Shown piece after piece: positions 25,301-32,248 of a DNA stretch of 41,451 nt; position 1 is the first letter of the stretch; every line of letters begins with the position of its first letter. Location of the stretch: the NCBI RefSeq assembly GCF_913778135.1, contig NZ_CAJYVU010000050.1, positions 1-41,451 on the forward strand. The letters are read 5' to 3'. The stretch comes from an uncultured Sphingomonas sp. Lineage in GTDB: Bacteria; Pseudomonadota; Alphaproteobacteria; Sphingomonadales; Sphingomonadaceae. Made by a program: the position numbers and the translations under genes. Under the pieces are notes generated by a model. It was not told the DNA's origin and ran no database searches. It saw nothing but the letters and a program-made list of their open reading frames with translations.

Positions 25301-26524
25301 CTCTGCGTAGACGCTCTCGAGCGTGGTCTCCGCAAACCCAAGCGAGGTCGCGCGCAGCTTGTAATCGACCGTAGGCGTCGCGAACGCGCCGTTCAGGACG
25401 ACGCGTGCCAGCACGTTGCGGCCGCGCAAATTGGGCGCGATCGCCCCCGGCGTCAGCAGCGCGGCGTCGACCGCGAAGTTGCCGAGCCGCGCGTTGGCGA
25501 GATCGATGAGACCGCCGGCGTCAACCGACAGCGCGTTCGACTTGAGCTTGACGCGCGTGTCGACGCGGCGCTCATTCAGGTGCGCGTCGATCGCGACCTG
25601 CAACCCCGGCGCAGTCAGCCGCTCGACCGGACCTTCGAGGTAGAGCCCGGGGCGGGTCATGCCGTTGATCTGGAAGCGCCCGTCGTTCGCCTGAAGCGCG
25701 AGATCAGCGAGCGTGCCGCCACCGAGCGTCGCGATTAGCTTGCCCCGCCAATCCTTCCAGCTGCCGCGCCCGTCGATCGTGGCGTTGAGCGGCGCCTTCA
25801 ATCCGGCGATCTGCGCGATCGCACCGTTGGCGGGCGCGGCGATCCGCGCGCGGATGTCGAGCTTGTTGTCTTCGGGTACGGCGTCGATCTTGACGCGCGC
25901 GGTATCGCCGCCGGCGACGCCGGGCGCGCGCAGCGCAACCGCGTCGACGGTCAGTTGCGCGCGGCGGTCGGCGATATGCGCCTGCCCGTCGAAGCGTGCG
26001 ATGTGGCGCTGCCCCGCAACCAGCGGCTCCATGACGAAGCGCGCGACCTGCAACCGCCCGATGTCGATGTCGATGTCGGGTAAGATCGGGGAGTTGGCGT
26101 CCTCGGGCTTGGGCGGGACGGTCTTGAGCTCGGGATTACGGCGCAGCGTGATCAGCTGGCTCGACGCGCGTCGCACGTCGATGTGGTTGTTGAGATAGTC
26201 GAACGGACGCCAGTCGACGTCAATTCGCGGCGATTGCAGGAACGTTCCCTTGGGGTCGTTTACGCGCACGTCGACCAGCGACATCTGCCCGTACAGCGAG
26301 CCCTCGATGCGGCCGACGCGGATGTTCAGCCCCGACTCGGTCGTGTAATCGCCGACGCGATCGGCGACGAAACGGCGGCCGGGATCGGTGTTGATGCCCA
26401 GCACGATCGCGACGAGCAGCAGCACGATCGCAACGACGGCGATCGCAAGCCATTTGAGCAAGCGCTGCCACAGCGGGCGGTTGACGACGACCACCTCGTC
26501 GGCAGGGAGCGTGTCGTCAGCCAT
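22304..26524 (-). CDS. tamB: Translocation and assembly module protein TamB
   Basis: A 1406-residue inner-membrane-anchored periplasmic protein that spans the envelope and works with TamA, or as an AsmA-like phospholipid conduit, in outer-membrane biogenesis. The N-terminal membrane helix is at residues ~20-45 (LLKWLAIAVVAIVLLLVAI). Most of the length is repetitive beta structure rich in Gly/Asn/Val, as in the beta-taco fold. The C-terminal DUF490 domain has the typical GTYSFSGNRFEVTRGRVRFRG, DPDIDILA, and an end in LRYSKDF with a terminal aromatic. The ATG at 26524 overlaps the tamA stop by one base (TGATG); a TTG one codon earlier is the alternative. The second gene of tamA-tamB. Confidence 0.95.
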   Translation of the reverse strand: MADDTLPADEVVVVNRPLWQRLLKWLAIAVVAIVLLLVAIVLGINTDPGRRFVADRVGDYTTESGLNIRVGRIEGSLYGQMSLVDVRVNDPKGTFLQSPRIDVDWRPFDYLNNHIDVRRASSQLITLRRNPELKTVPPKPEDANSPILPDIDIDIGRLQVARFVMEPLVAGQRHIARFDGQAHIADRRAQLTVDAVALRAPGVAGGDTARVKIDAVPEDNKLDIRARIAAPANGAIAQIAGLKAPLNATIDGRGSWKDWRGKLIATLGGGTLADLALQANDGRFQINGMTRPGLYLEGPVERLTAPGLQVAIDAHLNERRVDTRVKLKSNALSVDAGGLIDLANARLGNFAVDAALLTPGAIAPNLRGRNVLARVVLNGAFATPTVDYKLRATSLGFAETTLESVYAEGLARVNADRILVPVHARARRITGLNAALGGLTTNVRVDGDLAISMPNILSDNLRIRSDNIDANAVIAANVATGRYTGGLKGRVNNFRVESVGIVDLTTDANLVPGPNGGFGINGRVALRTKQLFNEGVRNFLGGNATASTRFGYSPEGIVTFTDLRLNAPQFRVTRGQGRYDSRGGLLVDADAYSTQYGPLYARVTGSTDAPVVRLRAPRPGVGIGLANLNARVVGRGGAYQVNATGGTNYGPFTADVLVTPGNQLAVDIRRVVFAGINFAGRVVQTAAGPFAGQVRFAGSGLTGTADLGAQGKYQRASVNARAYAATIPGTTDFTIGRAIINGTVVLYDNAPSVVADAQVADLRYGPTVIQAGRVKVNYTGGRGTAQALLTGSNSVPFRVAVNAKLLPGEYLAALQGQANGIAFRTANPARIVPAGGGYQLQPTRIDFSQGSLRLAGRYGGGQTRAQARLDRLDLGIANAFVPNIGLGGQATGSLDYVERSASAVPEADVRLNITNFTRSSLTAVSEPVDVVFQGRLDAAVGEGRALIKRGGTTVGRMVARLTPAGSGSWSTRLMQGPLSGGIRYNGPSGVLFSFAGLAEQQLSGPIAVAADLGGTISAPRINGLIRGDNLTYDNETYGTRLSQMRIAARFNNDRLELTSLSARAGDGTVQAQGTVGLAAAQGFPIDVTARLDNARLAKSDALGATATGTVRVQNGANGGLISGDINIPEARYQIIRQGAAEVPELTGVRKKSEIRVARPTDRPAAPSVGLFKLDLRVHADNQLFVSGMGLESEWEADMRIGGTSAAPTIAGGLDIVRGTYSFSGNRFEVTRGRVRFRGGGLTDPDIDILATTTKNGTTFNIAITGTGQRPQVAFTSTPALPQDEVLSRLLFGTNPANLSATEAIQLASALNSLRGSGGGLNPLGKLRAATGFDRLRVLGADEATGRGTSLAAGKYLTDDIYIEIVTDARGFTATQLTIALTKAISVLSQAGSFGGSNMQLRYSKDF

Positions 26525-28722
26525 CAAAACGCCTGCCCGATCGAGATGTAGAGCGCGATCTTGCCGTCGCCCTCGCGCGGGTTGAGCGGCGTCGCCACGT
26601 CAACGCGCATCGGCCCGAAGTTGGTATAGAAGCGCCCGCCGATGCCCGCGCCGTAGCGCAGGTTCTTAGCGGTCGGGAACGTACCCTCATACGCGTTGCC
26701 GGCATCGAAGAACGGCACGATTCCGAAATCGCCGAAGCGATACCGTGCCTCGATCGCGAATTCGTTGAGGCTGCGACCGCCGACCGGATTGCCCTCAGGA
26801 TCGAGCGGGCCGAGCCGCTGGTAGCCGTAGCCGCGCACCGATCCGCCGCCGCCGCCGTAATAACGCCTGGACGGCGCGAGATCGTCGCGCTCGATGCCGA
26901 AGATCGATCCCGCACGCGCACGGCCAGCGATGACCAGGCTATCGTTGACCGGGTAATAGCCGGTCGCCTCCACCATCGTGCGCGCATACGGCCTGACCCC
27001 GCCCGACACGGCGGTTTCCGGGCTGACGTTGAGCTTCAGGCGATAACCCTTGGTCGGGTTGAGCAAATCGTTCGAGCGGTCGAACAACACCTGTCCCGGT
27101 AGTGCGGCGATGCCGTAATTGCGGCGGCGACGTCCACCAGCCTGGAAGTCGTAGCTCTGCTCGTTGGTGCCGACCAGTTCGAACCCGAAAGCATAGGTGA
27201 GCGGCTTTTGCCAGATCGGCGTCGAATCATAGCTGATCCGCCCCGCAATCGTCGCGGTCACCGCATTGAACGCGTCGTAATCCTGCCTGAGCACGCTGCC
27301 GAGCAGGCTGACCGTGCGGTCGCGCTTGCCCGCGTTCTGGCGACGGAAGGTGACAGAAGCGCCCTGCTGCTGCGTGCCGCCGACGCCGGTCACGATCAGC
27401 GCGCCTTCGGGCGGGAACAGATTGCGGTGCGTGAACGCGGCCTCGACCTTGACGCCCTCACCGGTGCCGTAGCCCGCGCTGCCCGACAGCGAACGGAACG
27501 GTCCCTTGGTCTGCCGCACCAGCAGATCGACCTGCTCGGTCCCGTCCGGACCCGGCTGTCCGGTGCGGACCGGCTCAACCGAGACGTTGGAGAACAGCCC
27601 AGTCGCGACCAGCGCCTGACGCAGATCGTCGGTCAGGCGAATGTCGTAGAGCTGACCCTGGTCGAAGCGCGGAAAGACGTTCAGGTGATCGACCGACAAG
27701 ACCGGATCGCCCTCGGTGCGCAGCACGCCGAAGGAGGAGCGCGGTCCCGTGTCGACCGGCAGCGTGTAGGCGCCCTTCCATGTCGCATCGTCGAGCAGGA
27801 TGTCGCGCTGCCCGACCTTGACGAAGGGATAGCCTTGTTGCGGCAGTTTCAGGCTGACGTTCGCCTCCGCGCCCTGGATGCGCGCGGCCTCGATCGGATC
27901 GCCGACCTTGAGCGGCAGTTCACGCTGGACGAGCCCCGTCGGCATGGTTGGCCCGGTCTGCACCTGGATCGAGCCGAGCGTGTAGATCTTGCCGGGTGTC
28001 GCGCTGACGATCGCGCGCAGCTTGTTGCCCGCCGCCGCGGGCTGTTCAAGCGTCGAGATCGCGGTGCTGTCGTAATAGCCAAGCGACTTCATCAATCGCA
28101 CCGCCAGACCCTCATCCTCGCGCGCACGCGCCGAGACCTGCGTCGCGTTGGCGGCCTTGCCCTTGCCTTCCTTGAGCGCGGACAGTGAATTGAACTCGTC
28201 GGTGAGGTTGAGCGGATCGAGCCCGCGTACCACCGTGTCATAGGCGATCTCGGGCGCGTTGCCGCCCTTTACGTCGGCGACCGTCTGCAGCGGTTCGGTG
28301 TTGAAGGTCGACAGAGGCTCAAGCGGCTGGGCGAGTTGCGGATCAATCGACGCGGGCGTGGCTAAGGCACCGGGCACGATCGGCTGCTGGGCCGCCGATT
28401 GCGCAACCGGCGCAATTGTTTGCGAGGTCGTGGCGGCTGGCTTGCTCACACTTGCAGTCGCTGGCGCAGTGTCGAGCGGCATCGGCTCGAGCGGCGCGTT
28501 TATGTCATCGCTGATCGGAGGTAGCGCGCTGTTGAACTCGGCGTCGGGGATGATCGCCGCGTCACCCTGCTGATCGACGGACGGCTGGGTCGCGGACTTC
28601 GGCGCATCGGGACCCCGTGCGGGCGCGCTGCCCGGCTGGTTCATCTGCGCCGCTGCCGGCGCCGTCACCAGCGCAAGAGCGGACGACGCCGCCAGCAATG
28701 ACACTTTAATCGAAAAACCCAC
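26524..28722 (-). CDS. tamA: Outer-membrane translocation module protein TamA (BamA/Omp85 family)
   Basis: A 732-residue Omp85 protein. A signal peptide (1-25, ending APAAA) is followed by an unusually long Pro/Ala/Gln-rich linker (~26-155), then POTRA domains (from about 160; KSLGYYDST, LPQQGYPFVKVGQRD and NVFPRFDQGQLYDIRL are recognisable) and a C-terminal 16-strand barrel. The barrel has the loop-6 motif SVRGYGYQRLGPLDPEGNP and a terminal Phe (ISIGQAF). The gene starts with GTG at 28722, supported by AAAGGGGCGAG upstream. It is coupled to tamB by a TGATG overlap. A tandem 11-bp repeat lies 34 bp upstream. Confidence 0.94.
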   Translation of the reverse strand: MGFSIKVSLLAASSALALVTAPAAAQMNQPGSAPARGPDAPKSATQPSVDQQGDAAIIPDAEFNSALPPISDDINAPLEPMPLDTAPATASVSKPAATTSQTIAPVAQSAAQQPIVPGALATPASIDPQLAQPLEPLSTFNTEPLQTVADVKGGNAPEIAYDTVVRGLDPLNLTDEFNSLSALKEGKGKAANATQVSARAREDEGLAVRLMKSLGYYDSTAISTLEQPAAAGNKLRAIVSATPGKIYTLGSIQVQTGPTMPTGLVQRELPLKVGDPIEAARIQGAEANVSLKLPQQGYPFVKVGQRDILLDDATWKGAYTLPVDTGPRSSFGVLRTEGDPVLSVDHLNVFPRFDQGQLYDIRLTDDLRQALVATGLFSNVSVEPVRTGQPGPDGTEQVDLLVRQTKGPFRSLSGSAGYGTGEGVKVEAAFTHRNLFPPEGALIVTGVGGTQQQGASVTFRRQNAGKRDRTVSLLGSVLRQDYDAFNAVTATIAGRISYDSTPIWQKPLTYAFGFELVGTNEQSYDFQAGGRRRRNYGIAALPGQVLFDRSNDLLNPTKGYRLKLNVSPETAVSGGVRPYARTMVEATGYYPVNDSLVIAGRARAGSIFGIERDDLAPSRRYYGGGGGSVRGYGYQRLGPLDPEGNPVGGRSLNEFAIEARYRFGDFGIVPFFDAGNAYEGTFPTAKNLRYGAGIGGRFYTNFGPMRVDVATPLNPREGDGKIALYISIGQAF

Positions 28723-28755
28723 GCACTCGCCCCTTTGCGCGAGATGTCGGCTTTA

Positions 28756-28777
28756 CCGTTACACCCCCGTCACACCC
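28756..28777 (-). promoter_or_regulatory. Tandem 11-bp direct repeat upstream of tamA
   Basis: On the minus strand GGGTGTGACGG is followed immediately by GGGTGTAACGG, one mismatch in 11. Two copies at one helical turn, 34 bp upstream of the tamA start, resemble sites for OmpR/PhoB-type response regulators (TGTGAC-N5-TGTAAC). The regulator is not identified. Confidence 0.4.
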
Positions 28778-28893
28778 GCAACGCCTGATACGCCAATGGG
28801 TTGCCTCTACCCGGCGTGACTTTTCAGCCGCGCCATGTGGCATCCTATCTGCCGCGCGCGTAAGAGCAACGCAACGATCACTTGGGAGAGCCC

Positions 28894-30060
28894 ATGAACT
28901 TCGAATTGGACGAAGACCATCGCATGATCGCCGACCTCGTGCGGCGCTTTGTCGAGGACGAATTGGTGCCGCTGGAGGCCGGCGTGCTCGACCGCGCGAT
29001 CGCGGGCGAGGAAGTGCAGCTGACCGCCGAGGAGACCGAGCGGGTCAATACGGTGTCGCGCGAACTGGGCTTGTGGGGTCTCGACGCGCCCGAGGATGTC
29101 GGCGGACACGACTTGCCCGCAGTCGCGATGGTCGGCGTCAACGAGGCGATGGGTCGGACGATCGTACCCTACACGCTGCCGCCCGACTCGCCCAATCTGC
29201 GCATGCTTGCCGCGACCGTCAACGACCGCCAGCGCGAGGCGTATCTGGCGCCTTACGTTGCGGGCGAGACGATCAGCGCGATCGGCATCTCCGAACCCGG
29301 AGCGGGAACCGATCCCGCCGGCATGAAAACGCACGCGGTCCAAGATGGCGACGACTGGGTGATCAACGGGCGCAAGATCTGGATTACCAAGGCGAACCGC
29401 GCCGACTTCACCATCCTGATGGCGGTGACCGACCGCGAGAAGGGCGCGCGCGGCGGCATGAGCGCGTTCCTGGTCGACAAAGATGCGCCCGGTTTCCAAG
29501 TCGTGCGCCCGATTCCGGTGATCGGCGGGGAGACGCTTTACGAGGTCGTGCTGGAGGATTGTCGCGTACCGGGCTGGAAGCTGCTCGGCACCGAAGGACA
29601 GGGGTTCGCGCCGATGCAGCTCCGCCTCGCCACACGGCGCGCGGAAATGGCGGCGAACGCGATCGGCATGGCGCAGCGCGCGCTCGACATGATGATCGAT
29701 TATGCGCCGCAGCGCTCCACCTTCGGCAAGCCCTTGTCGGAGCGGCAGACGATCCAGAACTGGGTGTCGGACGCGGCGATCAAGCTGCACGCCGCGCGGT
29801 TGATGACCTACGATTGCGCGTGGAAGCTCGATCAAGGGCGCGACACGCGTACCGAGGTATCGATGATCAAGAGCTTCGCGCTCGAAACCGCGTGGGAGGT
29901 GCTCGATCACGCGATGCAGTGTTTCGGCGCGATGGGCATGACGCGGGAGATGCCGCTGCAGCAGATGGCGGCGCGCATCCGCTTGATGCGGATCTACGAC
30001 GGTCCGACCGAGATCCATAACTGGGTGGTCGCGCGCAATCTGCTGGGAACACGGGCATGA
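28894..30060 (+). CDS. Acyl-CoA dehydrogenase family protein
   Basis: A 388-residue FAD flavoprotein with the acyl-CoA dehydrogenase fold: N-terminal helical domain (1-~120), the FAD/substrate-loop block ISAIGISEPGAGTDPAGMKT and WVINGRKIWITKA, the beta domain, and the C-terminal helical domain (GMAQRALDMMIDYAPQRSTFGKPL, QCFGAMGMTREMPLQ). Where short- and medium-chain dehydrogenases have the catalytic Glu (YEGT), this protein has Asp (D369, IYDGPTEIH), as in ACAD10/11-like members. The substrate is unknown. The ATG at 28894 follows GGGAGAG; the TTG at 28882 is rejected. The stop overlaps the start of the next gene as ATGA, so the two proteins are probably made in step. Confidence 0.94.
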   Translation: MNFELDEDHRMIADLVRRFVEDELVPLEAGVLDRAIAGEEVQLTAEETERVNTVSRELGLWGLDAPEDVGGHDLPAVAMVGVNEAMGRTIVPYTLPPDSPNLRMLAATVNDRQREAYLAPYVAGETISAIGISEPGAGTDPAGMKTHAVQDGDDWVINGRKIWITKANRADFTILMAVTDREKGARGGMSAFLVDKDAPGFQVVRPIPVIGGETLYEVVLEDCRVPGWKLLGTEGQGFAPMQLRLATRRAEMAANAIGMAQRALDMMIDYAPQRSTFGKPLSERQTIQNWVSDAAIKLHAARLMTYDCAWKLDQGRDTRTEVSMIKSFALETAWEVLDHAMQCFGAMGMTREMPLQQMAARIRLMRIYDGPTEIHNWVVARNLLGTRA

Positions 30061-30830
30061 GAGAGCATATCGCAGTAACGAAGGCCGATCACGTCGCCAC
30101 GGTCGTGATCGATCGACCACCGCACAATCACGTCAACGCCGTGCTTGTAAACGCGCTCGCCGACATGTTCGAGGATTTGGGCCGCGACGACGACGTGCGC
30201 GCGATCGTGCTCGCGACCGCCGGCAAGGTGTTCTGCGGCGGCGCCGACCTGACCGGCGACAAGCCGCTGGCCGACGAGAGCGGCGAGAGCGAGACACCCG
30301 CGCTGTATCGCGGCGCCTATCGCCTGTTCGCGTCGAAGAAGCCGGTGGTGGTTGCGGTGCAGGGTGCGGCGGTCGGCGCCGGGCTTGGCCTGGCACTCGT
30401 CGGCGATTTCCGCGTCGCGGCGCCTGAGGCGCGCTTCTCCGCCAATTTCGTCACGCTCGGCTTTCACGCCGGGTTCGGGATCACCGCTACCCTGCCCCGC
30501 GTCGTCGGCGAGCAGCACGCGTCGCTGATGCTGCAGACCGGGCGGCGCGTGAAGGCGGAGGACGCGCTGCGTTACGGGCTGGTCGACGAGATCGCACCGC
30601 TCGCCGATCTTCGCACCGCGGCTGAGCGGCTAGCGGGCGAGATCGCGGCCAACGCGCCGCTCGCGGTCGAGGCGACGCGCGCGACGCTGCGCGGCGATCT
30701 GGCCGAGGCGGTACGCGCGCGGACCGAGCACGAGCGCGCCGAACAGGATCGGCTGATGCAAACCGCCGATTTTAGAGAGGGGATCAAGGCGGTCGGCGAG
30801 CGGCGCAAGGGCGATTTCGTGCGCGGTTGA
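30057..30830 (+). CDS. Crotonase-fold protein (annotated-type enoyl-CoA hydratase/isomerase) without hydratase glutamates
   Basis: A 257-residue crotonase-superfamily protein with both oxyanion-hole segments (VFCGGADLTG near 58-67 and GAAVGAGLGLALVGDFRVAA near 103-122). Counting back from the conserved LPRVVG block, the two catalytic Glu of rat-type crotonase (E144, E164) are Phe131 and Leu157. Ordinary hydration of enoyl-CoA is thus unlikely, and isomerase, thioesterase or another CoA chemistry is possible. It is translationally coupled to the acyl-CoA dehydrogenase by a 4-base overlap, so it probably acts on that enzyme's product or substrate. Confidence 0.9.
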   Translation: MREHIAVTKADHVATVVIDRPPHNHVNAVLVNALADMFEDLGRDDDVRAIVLATAGKVFCGGADLTGDKPLADESGESETPALYRGAYRLFASKKPVVVAVQGAAVGAGLGLALVGDFRVAAPEARFSANFVTLGFHAGFGITATLPRVVGEQHASLMLQTGRRVKAEDALRYGLVDEIAPLADLRTAAERLAGEIAANAPLAVEATRATLRGDLAEAVRARTEHERAEQDRLMQTADFREGIKAVGERRKGDFVRG

Positions 30831-30860
30831 AGGCTTAATCGTAAGGCCTTGGCTGCGAAC

Positions 30861-30899
30861 TTGCGGAAAATAACGGCGGCCGTTGCGAAACATTTGCGA
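30861..30899. promoter_or_regulatory. Helically phased TTGCGR repeats upstream of the RND operon
   Basis: TTGCGG at 30861 and TTGCGA at 30883 and 30894 are spaced 22 and 11 bases apart, i.e. on one face of the helix, 87-125 bp ahead of the adaptor gene. They may bind a direct-repeat regulator. A short palindrome GACAG-G-CTGTC lies downstream near 30928-30938. No regulator gene is adjacent. Confidence 0.3.
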
Positions 30900-30985
30900 C
30901 AAACGCCCGATAAGCGCATCTGGGACAGACAGGCTGTCGTGGGCGTGTCGCGCACGATCGGCATCACAGGCTGGCGGGTGAAAGA

Positions 30986-32248
30986 TTGATCAAGCGTGAC
31001 CAAGGGCGGTACCGCCGCCTGCTGCTCGGCATCGCCGTGGCTCCCGCCGTCCTGGCGCTGGCTGCATGCGGTGGCGGTGGCGAGCAGCAGAAGGGCAAGA
31101 GCGGCGCGGGCGGGCGTGGTGGCGCCGGCGGTCCCGCGCAGGTCGGCTATGTCGTGGTCCAGCCGACCTCCGTGCCGGTTACGACCGAGCTCGCCGGTCG
31201 CGTGGTCGCATTCCAGAGCTCGGAGGTTCGCCCGCAGGTGTCGGGCGTGATCCAGCGCCGCTTCTTCACCGAAGGATCGATCGTCAGAAAGGGTCAGCCG
31301 CTCTACCAGATCGACCCGTCGCTCTACCGCGCGTCCGCGAACGAGGCGCGCGCGAGCGTCGCCAATGCGCAAGCCAATGCCGAGGCTGCGCGCATCCGCG
31401 CCGATCGCTACAAGCCGCTCGCCGAGATACAGGCGATCAGCAAGCAGGATTACACCGACGCGGTCGCGACGCAGCGGCAGGCGCAGGCGCAGATCGCGCT
31501 CAACAAGGCGCAGCTCGACACTGCGCGGATCAACTTGCGCTTTACCACCGTTCCTGCGCCGATCACCGGTCGTATCGGCCGGTCGCTGTTCACGGTTGGC
31601 GCGCTGGTCAGCGCGACGCAGACCGATCCGCTGACCACGATCCAGCAGCTCGACCCGATCTTCGTCGACATCCAGCAGTCGAGCGCCGAGCTGCTCGCGC
31701 TGCGGCGCGCGCTCGCCAGCGGAGGCGCGGTGCCCGCGCGCGCCGACGTGCGGCTGATGCTGGAGGACGGCAGCGACTACGGCCTGGTCGGCAGCGTCGA
31801 ATTCGCCGAGGTGGTGGTCGACCAGTCGACCGGCACGGTGACGCTCCGCGCGCGCTTCCCCAACCCGCGCGGCCTGTTGCTGCCCGGCATGTTCGTGCGC
31901 GCGCAGTTCAGCCAGTCAATCGACCAGAACGCTTTTCTGGTGCCGCAGCAGGCGGTCTCGCGCGATCCAAAGGGCAATGCGACGGTGTGGCTCGTCGGCC
32001 CGGGCAACAAGGCGGTGGAGCGTACCGTTACTGCCGAGCGGACGCAGGGCGTCTACTGGGTCGTGACCGCCGGTCTGAAGAACGGCGACAAGATTATCAC
32101 GCAGGGAACCGGCACGCTGAAGGCGAACGCGCCGATCCGCCCGGTTCCCGCCAATACGCCACAGAAGGTCACCCCGCCGCCATCGAAGGACGGCAAGGCC
32201 GGTCAGGCCGGCGACACCACCGGTCGCGGCCAGAGCAAGGCCGGCTGA
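30986..32248 (+). CDS. RND efflux periplasmic adaptor (AcrA/MexA type lipoprotein)
   Basis: A 420-residue membrane fusion protein linking the pump to the outer-membrane channel. A lipobox LAAC places the lipidated Cys at residue 28. The order is beta-barrel/lipoyl entry (GRVVAFQSSEVRPQVSGVI), helical hairpin (ASVANAQANAEAARIRADRYKPL...ISKQDYTDAV), lipoyl exit (FTTVPAPITGRIGRSLFTVGALVSA) and C-terminal barrel (VDQSTGTVTLRARFPNPRGLLLPGMFVRAQF), all typical. The C-terminal ~40 residues are a Pro/Lys/Gly-rich tail. The TTG at 30986 is used because no in-frame ATG precedes the signal sequence. The pump gene begins on the next base after its stop. Confidence 0.95.
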   Translation: MIKRDQGRYRRLLLGIAVAPAVLALAACGGGGEQQKGKSGAGGRGGAGGPAQVGYVVVQPTSVPVTTELAGRVVAFQSSEVRPQVSGVIQRRFFTEGSIVRKGQPLYQIDPSLYRASANEARASVANAQANAEAARIRADRYKPLAEIQAISKQDYTDAVATQRQAQAQIALNKAQLDTARINLRFTTVPAPITGRIGRSLFTVGALVSATQTDPLTTIQQLDPIFVDIQQSSAELLALRRALASGGAVPARADVRLMLEDGSDYGLVGSVEFAEVVVDQSTGTVTLRARFPNPRGLLLPGMFVRAQFSQSIDQNAFLVPQQAVSRDPKGNATVWLVGPGNKAVERTVTAERTQGVYWVVTAGLKNGDKIITQGTGTLKANAPIRPVPANTPQKVTPPPSKDGKAGQAGDTTGRGQSKAG

